NCBI RefSeq assembly: GCF_027924185.1
Contig: NZ_BRVO01000002.1
Coordinates: 744,001-808,000, forward strand
Reading direction: 5' to 3'
From: Neptunitalea lumnitzerae
Lineage (GTDB): Bacteria > Bacteroidota > Bacteroidia > Flavobacteriales > Flavobacteriaceae
Length of the DNA: 64,000 nucleotides
A program made the position numbers and the translations under genes. Below are positions 1-9,089 of this stretch, in pieces (the first letter of the stretch is position 1; every line of letters begins with the position of its first letter). The notes under the pieces were generated by a model. The model saw nothing but the letters and a program-made list of their open reading frames with translations, searched no databases and had not been told where the DNA came from.

Positions 1-435
1 TCTAAATTTAGAAATAACCACATTGGCTTTATATTTCAATTTCATCAATTATTACCGGAATTTACAGCTTTAGAAAACATTTGTATCCCTGCATTTATAA
101 AAGGAACCTCAAAAAAAGAAGCTACCGAAAGAGCTATGGAATTGTTGCAGTTTTTAGGTTTAGAAAAAAGAGCCAACCACAAACCAAGCGAACTTTCAGG
201 CGGAGAACAACAACGTGTTGCTGTGGCTAGGGCTTTAATAAATAATCCCTCAGTAGTTTTTGCAGATGAACCCTCTGGTAATTTAGATTCTGAATCAGCA
301 GAAAATTTACACAATCTGTTTTTTGAGTTAAGAGATAAATTAGGACAAACCTTTGTGATTGTAACTCATAACAGAGAGTTAGCCGCTATGGCAGATAGAA
401 AATTAACCATGGTAGATGGTAATATTATTAACTAA
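1..435 (+). CDS. ABC transporter ATP-binding protein, LolD-like (5' end outside window)
   Basis: The reading frame is open from base 1, so the start and the Walker A motif lie upstream. The visible 144 codons hold the Q-loop ([16 protein letters not shown]), the ABC signature [15 protein letters not shown], Walker B VVFADEP with the catalytic Glu, the D-loop GNLDS and the H-loop IVTHN. This pattern fits the LolD/MacB-type ATPases that power lipoprotein release or export with an FtsX/LolCE-type permease in the inner membrane. The permease is not in view, so the exact substrate is inferred only. The gene ends 12 bp before the next one. Confidence 0.9.
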   Translation, partial: SKFRNNHIGFIFQFHQLLPEFTALENICIPAFIKGTSKKEATERAMELLQFLGLEKRANHKPSELSGGEQQRVAVARALINNPSVVFADEPSGNLDSESAENLHNLFFELRDKLGQTFVIVTHNRELAAMADRKLTMVDGNIIN

Positions 436-447
436 AAACATTTTGCT

Positions 448-1227
448 TTGACACAAGTACCTTTAGAACCATCTCTATTAAAAGAGTTTCTGGATGAAAA
501 AGTTACACTATACAACAACCCTGATTTTATTGAAACAGACCCCATTCAAATTCCTCATAACTTCACCAAAAAAGAGGATATTGAAATAGCAGGTTTTTTA
601 ACTGCTACCATTGCTTGGGGCAATAGAAAAAGCATTATTACCAATGCCAAAAAGTTCATGGATATTATGGGGAATGACCCGTATGATTTTGTAATGAGTT
701 TTTCTAAAAACGATATTCCAAAATTTGAAGGATTTGTGCACAGAACCTTTAATAGCATTGATGCCGCCTATTTTATAGAGAGCTTACAAAACATTTATGC
801 AAACCACAACGGATTAGAAAATGTTTTTGCTGCACATATAGAAGCCCAATCACTACAACCTGCTATTACTGCTTTTAAAAATATATTTTTCTCTATAGAC
901 CATCCGCAAAGAACTACCAAACACATTTCTGACCCTGCTAAAAATTCGGCAGCAAAACGTATTAATATGTTTCTCCGATGGATGGCAAGAAAAGACAACG
1001 CGGGTGTAGACTTTGGTATTTGGAACAGCATACCCACCTCTCACCTTTCTTGTCCGTTAGATGTACACTCTGGTAATGTTGCTAGAAAATTAGGATTACT
1101 AAACAGAAAGCAAAACGACGCAAAAGCGCTGAATCTTCTTGATGAGGCTTTAAGAAAATTAGACCCTCTAGATCCAGTGAAGTATGATTTTGCGCTATTT
1201 GGATTGGGTGTATTCGAGAAATTATGA
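448..1227 (+). CDS. TIGR02757 (DUF2400) family protein
   Basis: This 259-residue soluble protein matches the TIGR02757 family, which is common in Bacteroidota and has no established reaction. The C-terminal part carries the family hallmark SCPLDVHSGNVARKLG followed by LDPLDPVKYDFALFGLG. That arrangement resembles helix-hairpin-helix DNA glycosylase folds, but I do not assign an activity. It begins with TTG 12 bp after the ABC ATPase stop, and no in-frame ATG lies nearby, so the two are probably co-transcribed. No signal peptide or membrane segment is visible. Confidence 0.85.
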   Translation: MTQVPLEPSLLKEFLDEKVTLYNNPDFIETDPIQIPHNFTKKEDIEIAGFLTATIAWGNRKSIITNAKKFMDIMGNDPYDFVMSFSKNDIPKFEGFVHRTFNSIDAAYFIESLQNIYANHNGLENVFAAHIEAQSLQPAITAFKNIFFSIDHPQRTTKHISDPAKNSAAKRINMFLRWMARKDNAGVDFGIWNSIPTSHLSCPLDVHSGNVARKLGLLNRKQNDAKALNLLDEALRKLDPLDPVKYDFALFGLGVFEKL

Positions 1228-1246
1228 TTTTCTTAACATTTTTTAG

Positions 1247-1254
1247 TATTTTTG
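1247..1254 (+). promoter_or_regulatory. TAnnTTTG promoter -7 element
   Basis: TATTTTTG matches the Bacteroidota -7 consensus TAnnTTTG. It sits 27 nt before the ATG of the GAF histidine kinase gene. No clear -33 TTG was found at the usual distance. Confidence 0.5.
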
Positions 1255-1281
1255 ACCCATAGTTGTTATTGATGTTGAAAA

Positions 1282-2511
1282 ATGAAACCTGCAGTAGATA
1301 TACATGAAGTAAAGCGCTTGAAAGATATTAAGCGACTTCAAATTCTTGATTCACTTCCTGAAAAAGATTTTGATGAAATTACTAAACTAGCTTCTGAGAT
1401 ATGTGGAACTCCCGTAGCTCTTATTTCTATTATTGATAAAGACAGACAATGGTTTAAGTCTAAAGTAGGATTTGAAATATCCGAAACACCAAGAAATTTA
1501 GCATTTTGCAACTATGCTATAGAAGATCCTTACAACATTTTAGAAGTACCTAATGCTTTAGAAGATGAACGGTTTGCTACCAACCCTTTAGTATATGGAG
1601 AGAATCCTGTAATTTCTTATACAGGGATTCCCCTAATTAGTGAAAACGGATTTGCTTTAGGTACACTTTGCACCATAGACCACAAACCAAAATCATTAAC
1701 AGCAGAACAAAAGGATAGTTTAAAAATATTAGCTTCTCAAGTAGTTAGAATATTTGAGTTAAGAAAAGCCAATCTTGAACTGAATGCAACTTCTAAAGCT
1801 TTAAAGAAGAGATATAAAGAACTAGAAATGTTTGCAGGCGTAGTGTCTCACGACATGAAATCTCCATTGGCAAATATTACATTAACCATTGATACACTTA
1901 GAAAAAAGTTAGAATTATATGAAATTGAAGATAAAACCATAGAAACCTATCTTCAATATCTTAAAACTAGTTCTCTTTCTTTAAGTGATTATATCCAGGG
2001 GATGTTAGACTATTATAAAAGCGACCATACCTCTCATGACGAAATTGAACGTATAAAGCTTAGACCTTTGGTGAAAAGAATTATTAGCATGATAGATGTT
2101 GATAACAGCTATAAAATTAAATTACCCAAAAAAGGCACCCATATTTTTGCTAACACACAAGCTATAAATCAGATATTATTAAATATTATTACCAATAGCA
2201 TTAAGTATTGCGATAAAGACCACCCTGAGGTGAAAATTAGTTTTACCGAAGAAAAAAATACGTATACCTTTAAAATTTCAGATAACGGACCAGGTATTAA
2301 AAAAGAAGATCAGTCTAAAATATTTGAACTTTTTAATAACCTGAATAGTACTGATAGATTTGGTAATAGAGGTACTGGTATCGGGTTGGCTACAGTGAAA
2401 AAAATTGTAGATACCATTGAAGGTAATATTTCAATAGACTCAGTAGTAGGTGAAGGCACTACCTTTAACATAACCATTCCTAAACCTTATGAAATGATAG
2501 TTGTTGCCTAA
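1282..2511 (+). CDS. GAF-domain sensor histidine kinase, soluble
   Basis: The 409-residue protein has an N-terminal GAF domain (about residues 30-165), a short coiled linker, then a histidine kinase core. The H-box SHDMKSPLANI has its phospho-acceptor at His190. The ATPase domain shows the N-box NIITNSIKYC, the G1 box DNGPGIKKED and the G2 box GTGIGLATVK. There is no transmembrane segment or receiver domain, so it should sense a cytoplasmic cue and phosphorylate a partner encoded elsewhere, since no response regulator is adjacent. It has its own TAnnTTTG promoter. The ligand of the GAF domain cannot be read from sequence. Confidence 0.93.
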   Translation: MKPAVDIHEVKRLKDIKRLQILDSLPEKDFDEITKLASEICGTPVALISIIDKDRQWFKSKVGFEISETPRNLAFCNYAIEDPYNILEVPNALEDERFATNPLVYGENPVISYTGIPLISENGFALGTLCTIDHKPKSLTAEQKDSLKILASQVVRIFELRKANLELNATSKALKKRYKELEMFAGVVSHDMKSPLANITLTIDTLRKKLELYEIEDKTIETYLQYLKTSSLSLSDYIQGMLDYYKSDHTSHDEIERIKLRPLVKRIISMIDVDNSYKIKLPKKGTHIFANTQAINQILLNIITNSIKYCDKDHPEVKISFTEEKNTYTFKISDNGPGIKKEDQSKIFELFNNLNSTDRFGNRGTGIGLATVKKIVDTIEGNISIDSVVGEGTTFNITIPKPYEMIVVA

Positions 2512-2550
2512 TTATATGTAATCCTTATTTACTTATTTTAAAAATAACTT

Positions 2551-2558
2551 TATATTTG
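2551..2558 (+). promoter_or_regulatory. TAnnTTTG promoter -7 element
   Basis: TATATTTG fits the consensus and lies 18 nt before the ATG of the BatA-like gene. It probably drives the four-gene run to 6725. Confidence 0.55.
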
Positions 2559-2576
2559 AGCATAATATAATTTGGA

Positions 2577-4505
2577 ATGCAGTTTAAACATCCGGAACTT
2601 TTTTGGGCACTATTACTACTTATTATTCCTATTATTGTTCATTTATTTCAATTAAGAAAATTTCAAAAAGTTTGGTTTACCAACGTTGCATTTTTAAAAG
2701 AGATAAAGTTACAAACACGTAAGAGCGAAAAATTAAAAAAGTGGTTGATTCTATTCACTAGATTAGCAGCATTAGCGGCCTTGGTTTTTGCCTTTACAGA
2801 ACCTTTTCTACCTAATAAAAATGCTGTTTCTTCTTCCTTAGAAAAAGAAACAGTTATTTATATAGACAACTCCTTTAGTATGCAAGCTAAAGGTAAAAAA
2901 GGTCCCCTATTTAAAAGAGCCATACAAAACATTATTAGCAATCTTGATGCTAGTAATAATTTTACGCTATTTACTAACAATAGTACTTTTAGTAATACCA
3001 ATCTTTCAGACATTAAAAATACATTGCTAGATTTACCCTATAGCAACGAGCAATTAACCTATAAAGAAGCTTACCTGAAAGGAGTTTCTTCATTCTCTAG
3101 CAAAGTCAACACCGAAAAGAATTTCATTTTTATTTCAGACTTTCAAGAAAAAGAAATTGAACCTAATTTTTCGTTAGAATCAACTATTCAAACACACTTT
3201 GTTCAAGAAACACCTGAGTATCTTCAAAACATTAGTATCGATTCAGTTTACATATCTAAAAGAGAGGCTGGGAATATTGAGGTAACTTCTTTAATTTCTT
3301 CTCAAGAACCTGTAGAGAATGTTACTATTTCTTTGGTTAACCAAGAGCAAACCATAGGAAAAACTGCAACCTCCATAGAAAAAAATAAAACGGCTAAAGC
3401 TATTTTTAGTGTACCAGAAAACACCGAGTTTAGTGGTTATTTAGCCTTAGAAGACGAAAGCTTACCATACGATAACAAACTATATTTTAGCATTCATAAA
3501 CCTGAAAAAATTAACATAGCCTCTATTAATGAAGCTACTGCTAATTTTTTAAACAGACTATATGCTAATGATGAAGAGTTTAATTACCTAGCTCAAGACT
3601 ATACAAGTATTGATTACAACAACATTTCTAATCAAAATCTTCTAGTTATAAATGAGTTGAAGAATTTTAATTCTGGCTTTATAAATACGGTTAGAACATT
3701 TGCCCGTAATGGCGGACATGTTGTAGTTATACCTTCTAAAGAAAGTAATATAGAACAATACAATAGTTTATTACAAGATACGCATATTACATTTCAACAA
3801 CTAAATAACCAGCAACGGCATATTACTGATATAAAATTTGAACATCCTTTGTTTTCAAATGTATTTGAGAAATCTGTAGACAATTTTCAATATCCCAACC
3901 TAAAGGAGTCATTTGAATTAACAGGAGGACATATTGCGTTAGCCTTAGAAGATCAAAATGCTTTTTTAACAACAGAAGGTAATTATAGTGTATTTGCCGC
4001 ACCTCTAAACAAGGATAATACTAACTTTACCGAATTGAGAGATTTAGTAGTTCCTACTTTCTACAATCTAGGAAAGCAAAGTTTACAGTTACCTACATTA
4101 TATTATTGTATTAACAAAACAAACAATATTGAGGTTACTACACAATTACAAGAAGATACCGTATTAGAGATAAAGGGAAATGAAACCTCGTTTATACCTT
4201 TACAAAAGGCACTACCTAACAAAGTACGTATAACCACCAATGAATTACCCGAAACATCTGGTAATTACAATATTAGCTACAATAATAATAGCCTTACTCC
4301 AATTAGTTATAACTATAAAAGAATTGAGGGTAATTTAAGCTACTTTGACTTAAGCAATTACAACTTAGAAACTCAAAACAATATTCCAGATTTATTAAAC
4401 AATTTAAAATCTGACACGAATAATAACGAGCTTTGGAAATGGTTTGTTATTTTTGCAATAATTTGCCTGTGCATTGAAATGTTCATCATAAAATTTCTTA
4501 AATGA
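2577..4505 (+). CDS. BatA-domain (TIGR02226) membrane protein with VWA-like region
   Basis: The 642-residue protein begins with the double-transmembrane BatA/TIGR02226 domain: a first hydrophobic segment near residues 8-24, then TRLAALAALVFAFTEPFLP near 61-80. A von Willebrand A-like segment follows, with the MIDAS-like IDNSFSM near residue 97. A long periplasmic region and a C-terminal membrane helix (WKWFVIFAIICLCIEMFIIK) complete it. Family members are thought to act in the Bacteroidota envelope, but no reaction is established. Its stop overlaps the next start by 4 bp (ATGA), so translation is coupled to the dihydroorotase homologue, a pairing whose meaning is unclear. Confidence 0.85.
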   Translation: MQFKHPELFWALLLLIIPIIVHLFQLRKFQKVWFTNVAFLKEIKLQTRKSEKLKKWLILFTRLAALAALVFAFTEPFLPNKNAVSSSLEKETVIYIDNSFSMQAKGKKGPLFKRAIQNIISNLDASNNFTLFTNNSTFSNTNLSDIKNTLLDLPYSNEQLTYKEAYLKGVSSFSSKVNTEKNFIFISDFQEKEIEPNFSLESTIQTHFVQETPEYLQNISIDSVYISKREAGNIEVTSLISSQEPVENVTISLVNQEQTIGKTATSIEKNKTAKAIFSVPENTEFSGYLALEDESLPYDNKLYFSIHKPEKINIASINEATANFLNRLYANDEEFNYLAQDYTSIDYNNISNQNLLVINELKNFNSGFINTVRTFARNGGHVVVIPSKESNIEQYNSLLQDTHITFQQLNNQQRHITDIKFEHPLFSNVFEKSVDNFQYPNLKESFELTGGHIALALEDQNAFLTTEGNYSVFAAPLNKDNTNFTELRDLVVPTFYNLGKQSLQLPTLYYCINKTNNIEVTTQLQEDTVLEIKGNETSFIPLQKALPNKVRITTNELPETSGNYNISYNNNSLTPISYNYKRIEGNLSYFDLSNYNLETQNNIPDLLNNLKSDTNNNELWKWFVIFAIICLCIEMFIIKFLK

Positions 4506-5752
4506 AAACGCTTTTAAAGTCAGCCACTATAATAGATTCCTCAGGAACATATAACAATCAAACTAAAGACATTTTAATAGTAGACGGTATCATTACCAAA
4601 ATTGAAGATACCATTACCGAAGAAGGTGCTACTGTAGTAGAATTACCTAATTTACATGTTTCAAACGGATGGTTTGATAGTAGTGTAAGTTTTGGTGAAC
4701 CGGGTTACGAAGAATGTGAAACACTAGAAAATGGTACGTATACTGCCGCTAAAAGTGGTTTTACTTCTATCTTATTAAACCCTAAAACAAAACCAGTTAC
4801 AGATAACAAATCGGCTATTAGTTATGTAATTTCTAAAACGCAAGATACAGGAGTTAATGTACACCCTATAGGGGCTTTAACCATGAAAAGCGAAAGCGTT
4901 GACCTTGCTGAATTATATGACATGGCTTCAGGAGGTGCAGTTGCATTTGGCGACTTTAAAACGCCTCTTGAAAATCCGAATCTATTAAAAATTGCATTGT
5001 TATACGCCCAAAATTTTGATGCACTAATTATGTCGTTCCCTAATGAAAAACTAATTGCAGGGAAAGGTGTAATGAATGAGCATATAGCAAGTACGCGTTT
5101 AGGGTTAAAAGGGATACCTGCTTTGGCAGAATCTTTACATGTAGCTAGAGATTTATATATTTTAGAATACACAGGAGGTAAGCTACACATACCTACTATT
5201 TCTACTACGGCTTCAGTAGAACTAATTAAAGCTGCTAAAGAAAAAGGATTAGATGTTACTTGTAGTGTGGCAATTCATAATTTATTCTTTACGGACGATG
5301 CTTTAGAAGAATTTGACACTAGATTTAAAGTAATGCCTCCATTAAGAACTCAAAGCGATGTAGATACATTAAAAGCTGCCGTTGCTGAAGGTATTATTGA
5401 TTATGTAACCACAGACCACACCCCTATTGATATTGAAAACAAAAAGCTAGAATTTGATTTAGCAGAATATGGTACAATTGGTTTAGAAAGTGCTTTTGGT
5501 GCATTAAATAAGTTATTTGGAGCGCAAAAAGCTGTGGAATTACTAACCAAAGGTAAAGACCGATTTAACGTTGATAACAGCCATATCAAGGTTTCAGAAA
5601 AAGCACAATTAACGTTATTTAACCCGATAAAAGAATATACGTTTTCTAAAGAACATATTTTATCTAGCTCTAAAAACAGTGCCTTTTTAAATAGTAAATT
5701 ATTAGGTGAGGTTTACGGAATTTACAATAACTCAAAGTTGATTATCGAATAA
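4502..5752 (+). CDS. Dihydroorotase homologue lacking metal-binding histidines (probably non-catalytic)
   Basis: Length (416 aa) and overall pattern match class I dihydroorotase of the amidohydrolase superfamily: GEPGYE near residue 66, the stretch AGKGVMNEHIASTRLGLKGI, and KVMPPLR. However, the zinc ligands are gone. The usual D-x-H-x-H reads D59-S-S61-V-S63; the expected HCED region reads SFPNEKL; the HISH-type position reads HIPTIST; the PHH position reads IHN. Asp305 in TTDHTPID, the catalytic Asp position, is kept. By analogy with pseudo-dihydroorotases that scaffold aspartate transcarbamoylase, it may be structural rather than catalytic. That role is inferred; pyrB is not in this window. 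Confidence 0.85.
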   Translation: MKTLLKSATIIDSSGTYNNQTKDILIVDGIITKIEDTITEEGATVVELPNLHVSNGWFDSSVSFGEPGYEECETLENGTYTAAKSGFTSILLNPKTKPVTDNKSAISYVISKTQDTGVNVHPIGALTMKSESVDLAELYDMASGGAVAFGDFKTPLENPNLLKIALLYAQNFDALIMSFPNEKLIAGKGVMNEHIASTRLGLKGIPALAESLHVARDLYILEYTGGKLHIPTISTTASVELIKAAKEKGLDVTCSVAIHNLFFTDDALEEFDTRFKVMPPLRTQSDVDTLKAAVAEGIIDYVTTDHTPIDIENKKLEFDLAEYGTIGLESAFGALNKLFGAQKAVELLTKGKDRFNVDNSHIKVSEKAQLTLFNPIKEYTFSKEHILSSSKNSAFLNSKLLGEVYGIYNNSKLIIE

Positions 5753-5758
5753 AGATTC

Positions 5759-6079
5759 ATGGAAGAAGATAAAACGTTAGCAATTATATCATACCTAACA
5801 TTTTTAGGAACCATCTTAGCTTATTTTATGAACTTGGAAAAAAGAAGTGAACTTGTATTTTTCCATGTACGTCAAATGCTAGGTATGTTTCTAATTTTCC
5901 TTATTGCACAAATTATATCATACGTTAACATATACATTAGCCTAGGATTTTGGCTTTTAAATTTTGCTTGTTGGTGTATAGGTATGGTTGCAGCAGTTCA
6001 AGGAAAAAGACAGCCTATTCCAATTATTGGGGCATACTTTCAAAAATGGTTTCACGCAATAGGAAAATACAATGCATAA
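5759..6079 (+). CDS. Small three-helix membrane protein (DUF4870/Tic20-like)
   Basis: This 106-residue protein is mostly hydrophobic, with helices near residues 7-24, 40-58 and 60-80. The cytoplasmic-looking motif FFHVRQMLGMF is typical of the DUF4870/Tic20-like small membrane proteins of Bacteroidota. No function is established. It starts 6 bp after the dihydroorotase homologue and overlaps the following esterase gene by 8 bp, which supports a single transcript. The family assignment rests on general pattern and is moderate. Confidence 0.75.
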   Translation: MEEDKTLAIISYLTFLGTILAYFMNLEKRSELVFFHVRQMLGMFLIFLIAQIISYVNIYISLGFWLLNFACWCIGMVAAVQGKRQPIPIIGAYFQKWFHAIGKYNA

Positions 6080-6725
6080 TTTAAGTTTACATCATTTAAC
6101 AAGACCCGCTACTACAGTAACCTCAGAAACACCTGTACTATTTATGTTTCATGGGTATGGTAGTAACGAAGAAGATTTATTTTCTTTTGCATCTGAATTG
6201 CCTTCAGACATTTTTATAATCTCTGCTCAGGCTCCTTATCCACTACCTCCGCAGGGGTATGCTTGGTATGCGCTAGAGTTTGATATTAATGGTGCTAAAT
6301 GGAGTGATGATGAACAGGCAAGACAATCTAGAGACCTTATTGCTAATTTCATTACAGAAGCTTGCGAAGCATACAGCTTAAACCCAAACAATGTTACCCT
6401 ATTAGGCTTTAGCCAAGGCACCATACTTAGTTACGCTGTAGCCCTATCCTACCCTGAAAAGGTTAAAAATGTAATTGCCTTAAGTGGTTATGTAAACAAC
6501 GATCTTTTAGCTGTTAATTATAAAGAAAAAGATCATTCTAATCTCAACATTTACGTATCTCATGGTACAGTAGATCAAGTGTTACCAATTGAATGGGCAA
6601 GAAAATCTAAAAACACCTTAGATGAACTTTCTATAAAGTATATTTTTGAAGAATATCCTGTGGGGCATGGTGTAGCGCCACAAAATTTCTATTCTTTTAA
6701 AAACTGGTTAGAAACGGTAAAATAA
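6072..6725 (+). CDS. Alpha/beta hydrolase, phospholipase/carboxylesterase family
   Basis: The 217-residue protein has the COG0400 esterase layout. MFHGYGSNEEDL gives the oxyanion-hole region, GFSQGT holds the nucleophile Ser114, HGTVDQVLP the acid and YPVGHGV the His. Family members hydrolyse short-chain acyl esters or lysophospholipids in the cytoplasm; no signal peptide is present. It is the last gene of the run from 2577, and a terminator hairpin overlaps its stop codon. The natural substrate is unknown. Confidence 0.88.
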   Translation: MHNLSLHHLTRPATTVTSETPVLFMFHGYGSNEEDLFSFASELPSDIFIISAQAPYPLPPQGYAWYALEFDINGAKWSDDEQARQSRDLIANFITEACEAYSLNPNNVTLLGFSQGTILSYAVALSYPEKVKNVIALSGYVNNDLLAVNYKEKDHSNLNIYVSHGTVDQVLPIEWARKSKNTLDELSIKYIFEEYPVGHGVAPQNFYSFKNWLETVK

Positions 6726-6737
6726 TTACCGTTTTTT
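6712..6737 (+). terminator. Rho-independent terminator overlapping the esterase stop codon
   Basis: A 9-bp perfect stem (AAACGGTAA at 6712-6720, TTACCGTTT at 6726-6734) with a 5-nt loop is followed by T residues to 6737. The loop contains the TAA stop at 6723-6725. Confidence 0.75.
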
Positions 6738-6741
6738 AAAC

Positions 6742-7695
6742 CTATTCTGCTTCTGTATTCTTTTTTCCTGATAACAAGGATAAAAGAATACCAAAAAGTA
6801 GTGATGCACCAATTACTACAAGAGACACCCACTCTTCTACCTCAATATCAAACCCTGCTAATATTAACTTTACTCCTACAAAAGATAAAATAACCACCAG
6901 GCTATAATGTAACATTTCAAATTTCTTCAGCATATTAGCCAAGAAAAAGTACATAGATCGTAACCCTAAAATAGCCATAATATTAGAGCTAAAAACTAAG
7001 AAAGAATCTCTTGTAATACCTAATATAGCCGGTATGCTATCTAAGGCAAACAAAATATCGGTAAACTCTATAATAATTAACGCTACTAAAAGTGGCGTAG
7101 CTATCCTTTTTCCATTTTCACGAACAAAAAAATGTTCTTTATGAATTTCTTTACTAACCGGAATAATTTTACTGATCTGCTTATACAAAAAAGACTCTTT
7201 TGGGTTATAGCCTTCTTCATGACCAGAAAATAGCATTTTGATAGCCGTATACATTAAAAATCCGCCAAAAATATAGGTTAACCACTCAAACTTATTTATT
7301 AGCGTAACCCCAAAAATAATCATAGCGGCTCTAAAAATAATAGCTCCTAAAATACCCCAAAACAAAACTCTATGCTGGTATTTTTGAGGAATTTTAAACG
7401 ATGAAAATATAACGGCTATCACAAAAATATTATCTACACTTAAAGATAATTCTATTAAATATCCTGTAATATATTTTATCATAGCCTTAGAAGGCGTTAA
7501 CCCCTCTACATTAGCTATCCATTCATTTTTATAAATAAAATAAATAGCTACCGAGAAAAGCATAGCTACCGAAACCCAAACTACTGTCCAAATACCTGCT
7601 TCCTTATTAGAAATTACATGAGCATTTTTATTAAACACACCTAAATCTAAAGCTAAGAACAACAGAACTAAGCCAATAAATAAAATCCAAATCAT
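6742..7695 (-). CDS. TerC/Alx family membrane protein
   Basis: This 317-residue polytopic protein has about eight hydrophobic helices and the TerC signatures ELSLSVDNIFVIAVIF and EFTDILFALDSIPAILGIT, whose acidic residues lie in the membrane. TerC/Alx proteins are linked to manganese export, pH stress and metal loading of secreted enzymes in other bacteria. The distance of 19 bp from the upstream hypothetical gene suggests one transcript starting at the PhnP-like hydrolase. Which ion it moves here is not shown by the sequence. Confidence 0.9.
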   Translation of the reverse strand: MIWILFIGLVLLFLALDLGVFNKNAHVISNKEAGIWTVVWVSVAMLFSVAIYFIYKNEWIANVEGLTPSKAMIKYITGYLIELSLSVDNIFVIAVIFSSFKIPQKYQHRVLFWGILGAIIFRAAMIIFGVTLINKFEWLTYIFGGFLMYTAIKMLFSGHEEGYNPKESFLYKQISKIIPVSKEIHKEHFFVRENGKRIATPLLVALIIIEFTDILFALDSIPAILGITRDSFLVFSSNIMAILGLRSMYFFLANMLKKFEMLHYSLVVILSFVGVKLILAGFDIEVEEWVSLVVIGASLLFGILLSLLSGKKNTEAE

Positions 7696-7714
7696 AAAAT
7701 AGTTTGCTAAAATC

Positions 7715-8224
7715 TTAAGAGTATAAAACGTGTGCTATGGTAGTAAAATCAACCGTTTTATCATCATTTATAAAATATTCAATCATCAATTGCCCCCAGT
7801 TCTTACCATCGGTAAAATCACAAATAACCCATCTATGATTTAAAACTTTCACTTTATTTATACGCATAGTCCCATTAGTACCCACATAAGGTATCAAAGG
7901 ATTTCCATTTGCATTTAAAGTATTTGTTTCAATCAATTTATCAGCTACAAACTTGGAAACATCCGGAATATCATTACCATAAAAATAATCTAGTGCCTGG
8001 TTATCATTTTCTAAAGAAAAATAATCAGTATCAGCCAAGGTTATAGTAACACTCTTTAAAGAATCTTGAAGTTTCTTAGCGTCTTCCTTCAATCTTTTAT
8101 TTTCTATATGCAATTCATTAATGGTATTACCTGTTTCTACATAAGCCTTTTTAGCATTCACAAATTGAAACAGCAACAGCAACACTGCAAAAATGAAAAG
8201 GTAAAGGAATATTTGTTTTTTCAT
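7715..8224 (-). CDS. Membrane-anchored hypothetical protein with coiled coil
   Basis: I do not recognise a characterised family. The 169-residue product starts with a single N-terminal hydrophobic anchor (about residues 5-22), then a likely coiled coil (about 30-60, rich in Glu, Lys and Leu), then a globular domain outside the membrane containing WVICDFTDGKNWGQLMIEYF. The layout suggests a periplasmic protein tethered to the inner membrane. It sits between the PhnP-like hydrolase (18 bp gap upstream) and TerC. Confidence 0.75.
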   Translation of the reverse strand: MKKQIFLYLFIFAVLLLLFQFVNAKKAYVETGNTINELHIENKRLKEDAKKLQDSLKSVTITLADTDYFSLENDNQALDYFYGNDIPDVSKFVADKLIETNTLNANGNPLIPYVGTNGTMRINKVKVLNHRWVICDFTDGKNWGQLMIEYFINDDKTVDFTTIAHVLYS

Positions 8225-8242
8225 AATAACTACGTCTAAATT

Positions 8243-9004
8243 TTATATAGAAATTTTTAAATTATCGTATGCTAAAAATACATTTTCAGGCAGCCTTTCT
8301 TCTACCTCTGCATGAAAACCTAACAAATGGCTTATATGAGTAAAATAAGTTCTTTCAGGCTTTACTTTTTCAACAAATTCAAGTGCTTCTTCCAAATTAA
8401 AATGCGAATGGTGCGGTTCTATTCTCAAGGCATTCACCACTAAAACCTTTAAATTTTTCAACTTTTCAACCTCGCTATCTTCAATAGTTTTCACATCGGT
8501 TAAATAAGCAAAATCAAAAAATCGAAAACCATACACTTGCAACCTGTTATGCATTGCATTTATAGGTGTTACAAAGGTATTACCTATTTTAAAAGGTTGG
8601 TTATCTATTACAAATTCTTTAACAGCAGGAGCACCAGGATATCTGTTTTCAGTAGCAAAAATATACGCAAACCTAATTTTCAATTGTTCTAAAACACGTG
8701 GATGTGCATAGATAGGTATATCTCCTTGTCTAAAGAAAAAAGGTCTTATATCATCTAGCCCCGCAGTATGGTCTGCATGCTCATGGGTAAACAAAATACC
8801 ATCTACTTTTTTTACGTTATTCTGCAACATCTGTATTCTAAAATCTGGCCCGCAATCTATCACATAAGAAAAATCATCCCATTCTACTAAAACAGAAACT
8901 CTTAATCGTTTATCTCTACTATCTTCACTTAAACATACCGGATGATCACTACCTATAATAGGAATTCCTTGAGAGGTACCCGTCCCTAAAAACGTAACTT
9001 CCAT
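8243..9004 (-). CDS. MBL-fold metallohydrolase, PhnP-like
   Basis: Taking the ATG at 9004 gives 253 residues. The N-terminus MEVTFLGTGTSQGIP is the usual start of PhnP/RNase Z-like beta-lactamase-fold hydrolases. The metal site is HEHADH at residues 74-79, with further ligands in the C-terminal half (FTHISH). PhnP is a cyclic phosphodiesterase; other members cleave varied phosphodiesters, so the substrate is open. The open frame reaches 9172, but a TAnnTTTG promoter at 9020-9027 lies between the two candidate starts and points to 9004. Confidence 0.88.
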   Translation of the reverse strand: MEVTFLGTGTSQGIPIIGSDHPVCLSEDSRDKRLRVSVLVEWDDFSYVIDCGPDFRIQMLQNNVKKVDGILFTHEHADHTAGLDDIRPFFFRQGDIPIYAHPRVLEQLKIRFAYIFATENRYPGAPAVKEFVIDNQPFKIGNTFVTPINAMHNRLQVYGFRFFDFAYLTDVKTIEDSEVEKLKNLKVLVVNALRIEPHHSHFNLEEALEFVEKVKPERTYFTHISHLLGFHAEVEERLPENVFLAYDNLKISI

Positions 9005-9019
9005 GACACTATTTTTAGT

Positions 9020-9027
9020 CAAATTTA
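9020..9027 (-). promoter_or_regulatory. TAnnTTTG promoter -7 element (minus strand)
   Basis: TAAATTTG on the minus strand lies 15 nt before the ATG at 9004. It supports that start and forms a divergent promoter pair with the element at 9061-9068. Confidence 0.55.
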
Positions 9028-9060
9028 TGAGTTTTTTAATGAATACATGCCGAAACTTTT

Positions 9061-9068
9061 TAACTTTG
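9061..9068 (+). promoter_or_regulatory. TAnnTTTG promoter -7 element
   Basis: TAACTTTG lies 21 nt before the ATG at 9090, back to back with the minus-strand element 33 bp away. Confidence 0.55.
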
Positions 9069-9089
9069 TGAAAACCAGAACAAACAAAA

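Noticed and set aside
4822-5190. Open frame of 122 codons antisense to the dihydroorotase homologue
   Set aside because: It matches no known pattern and the sense frame is conserved throughout.
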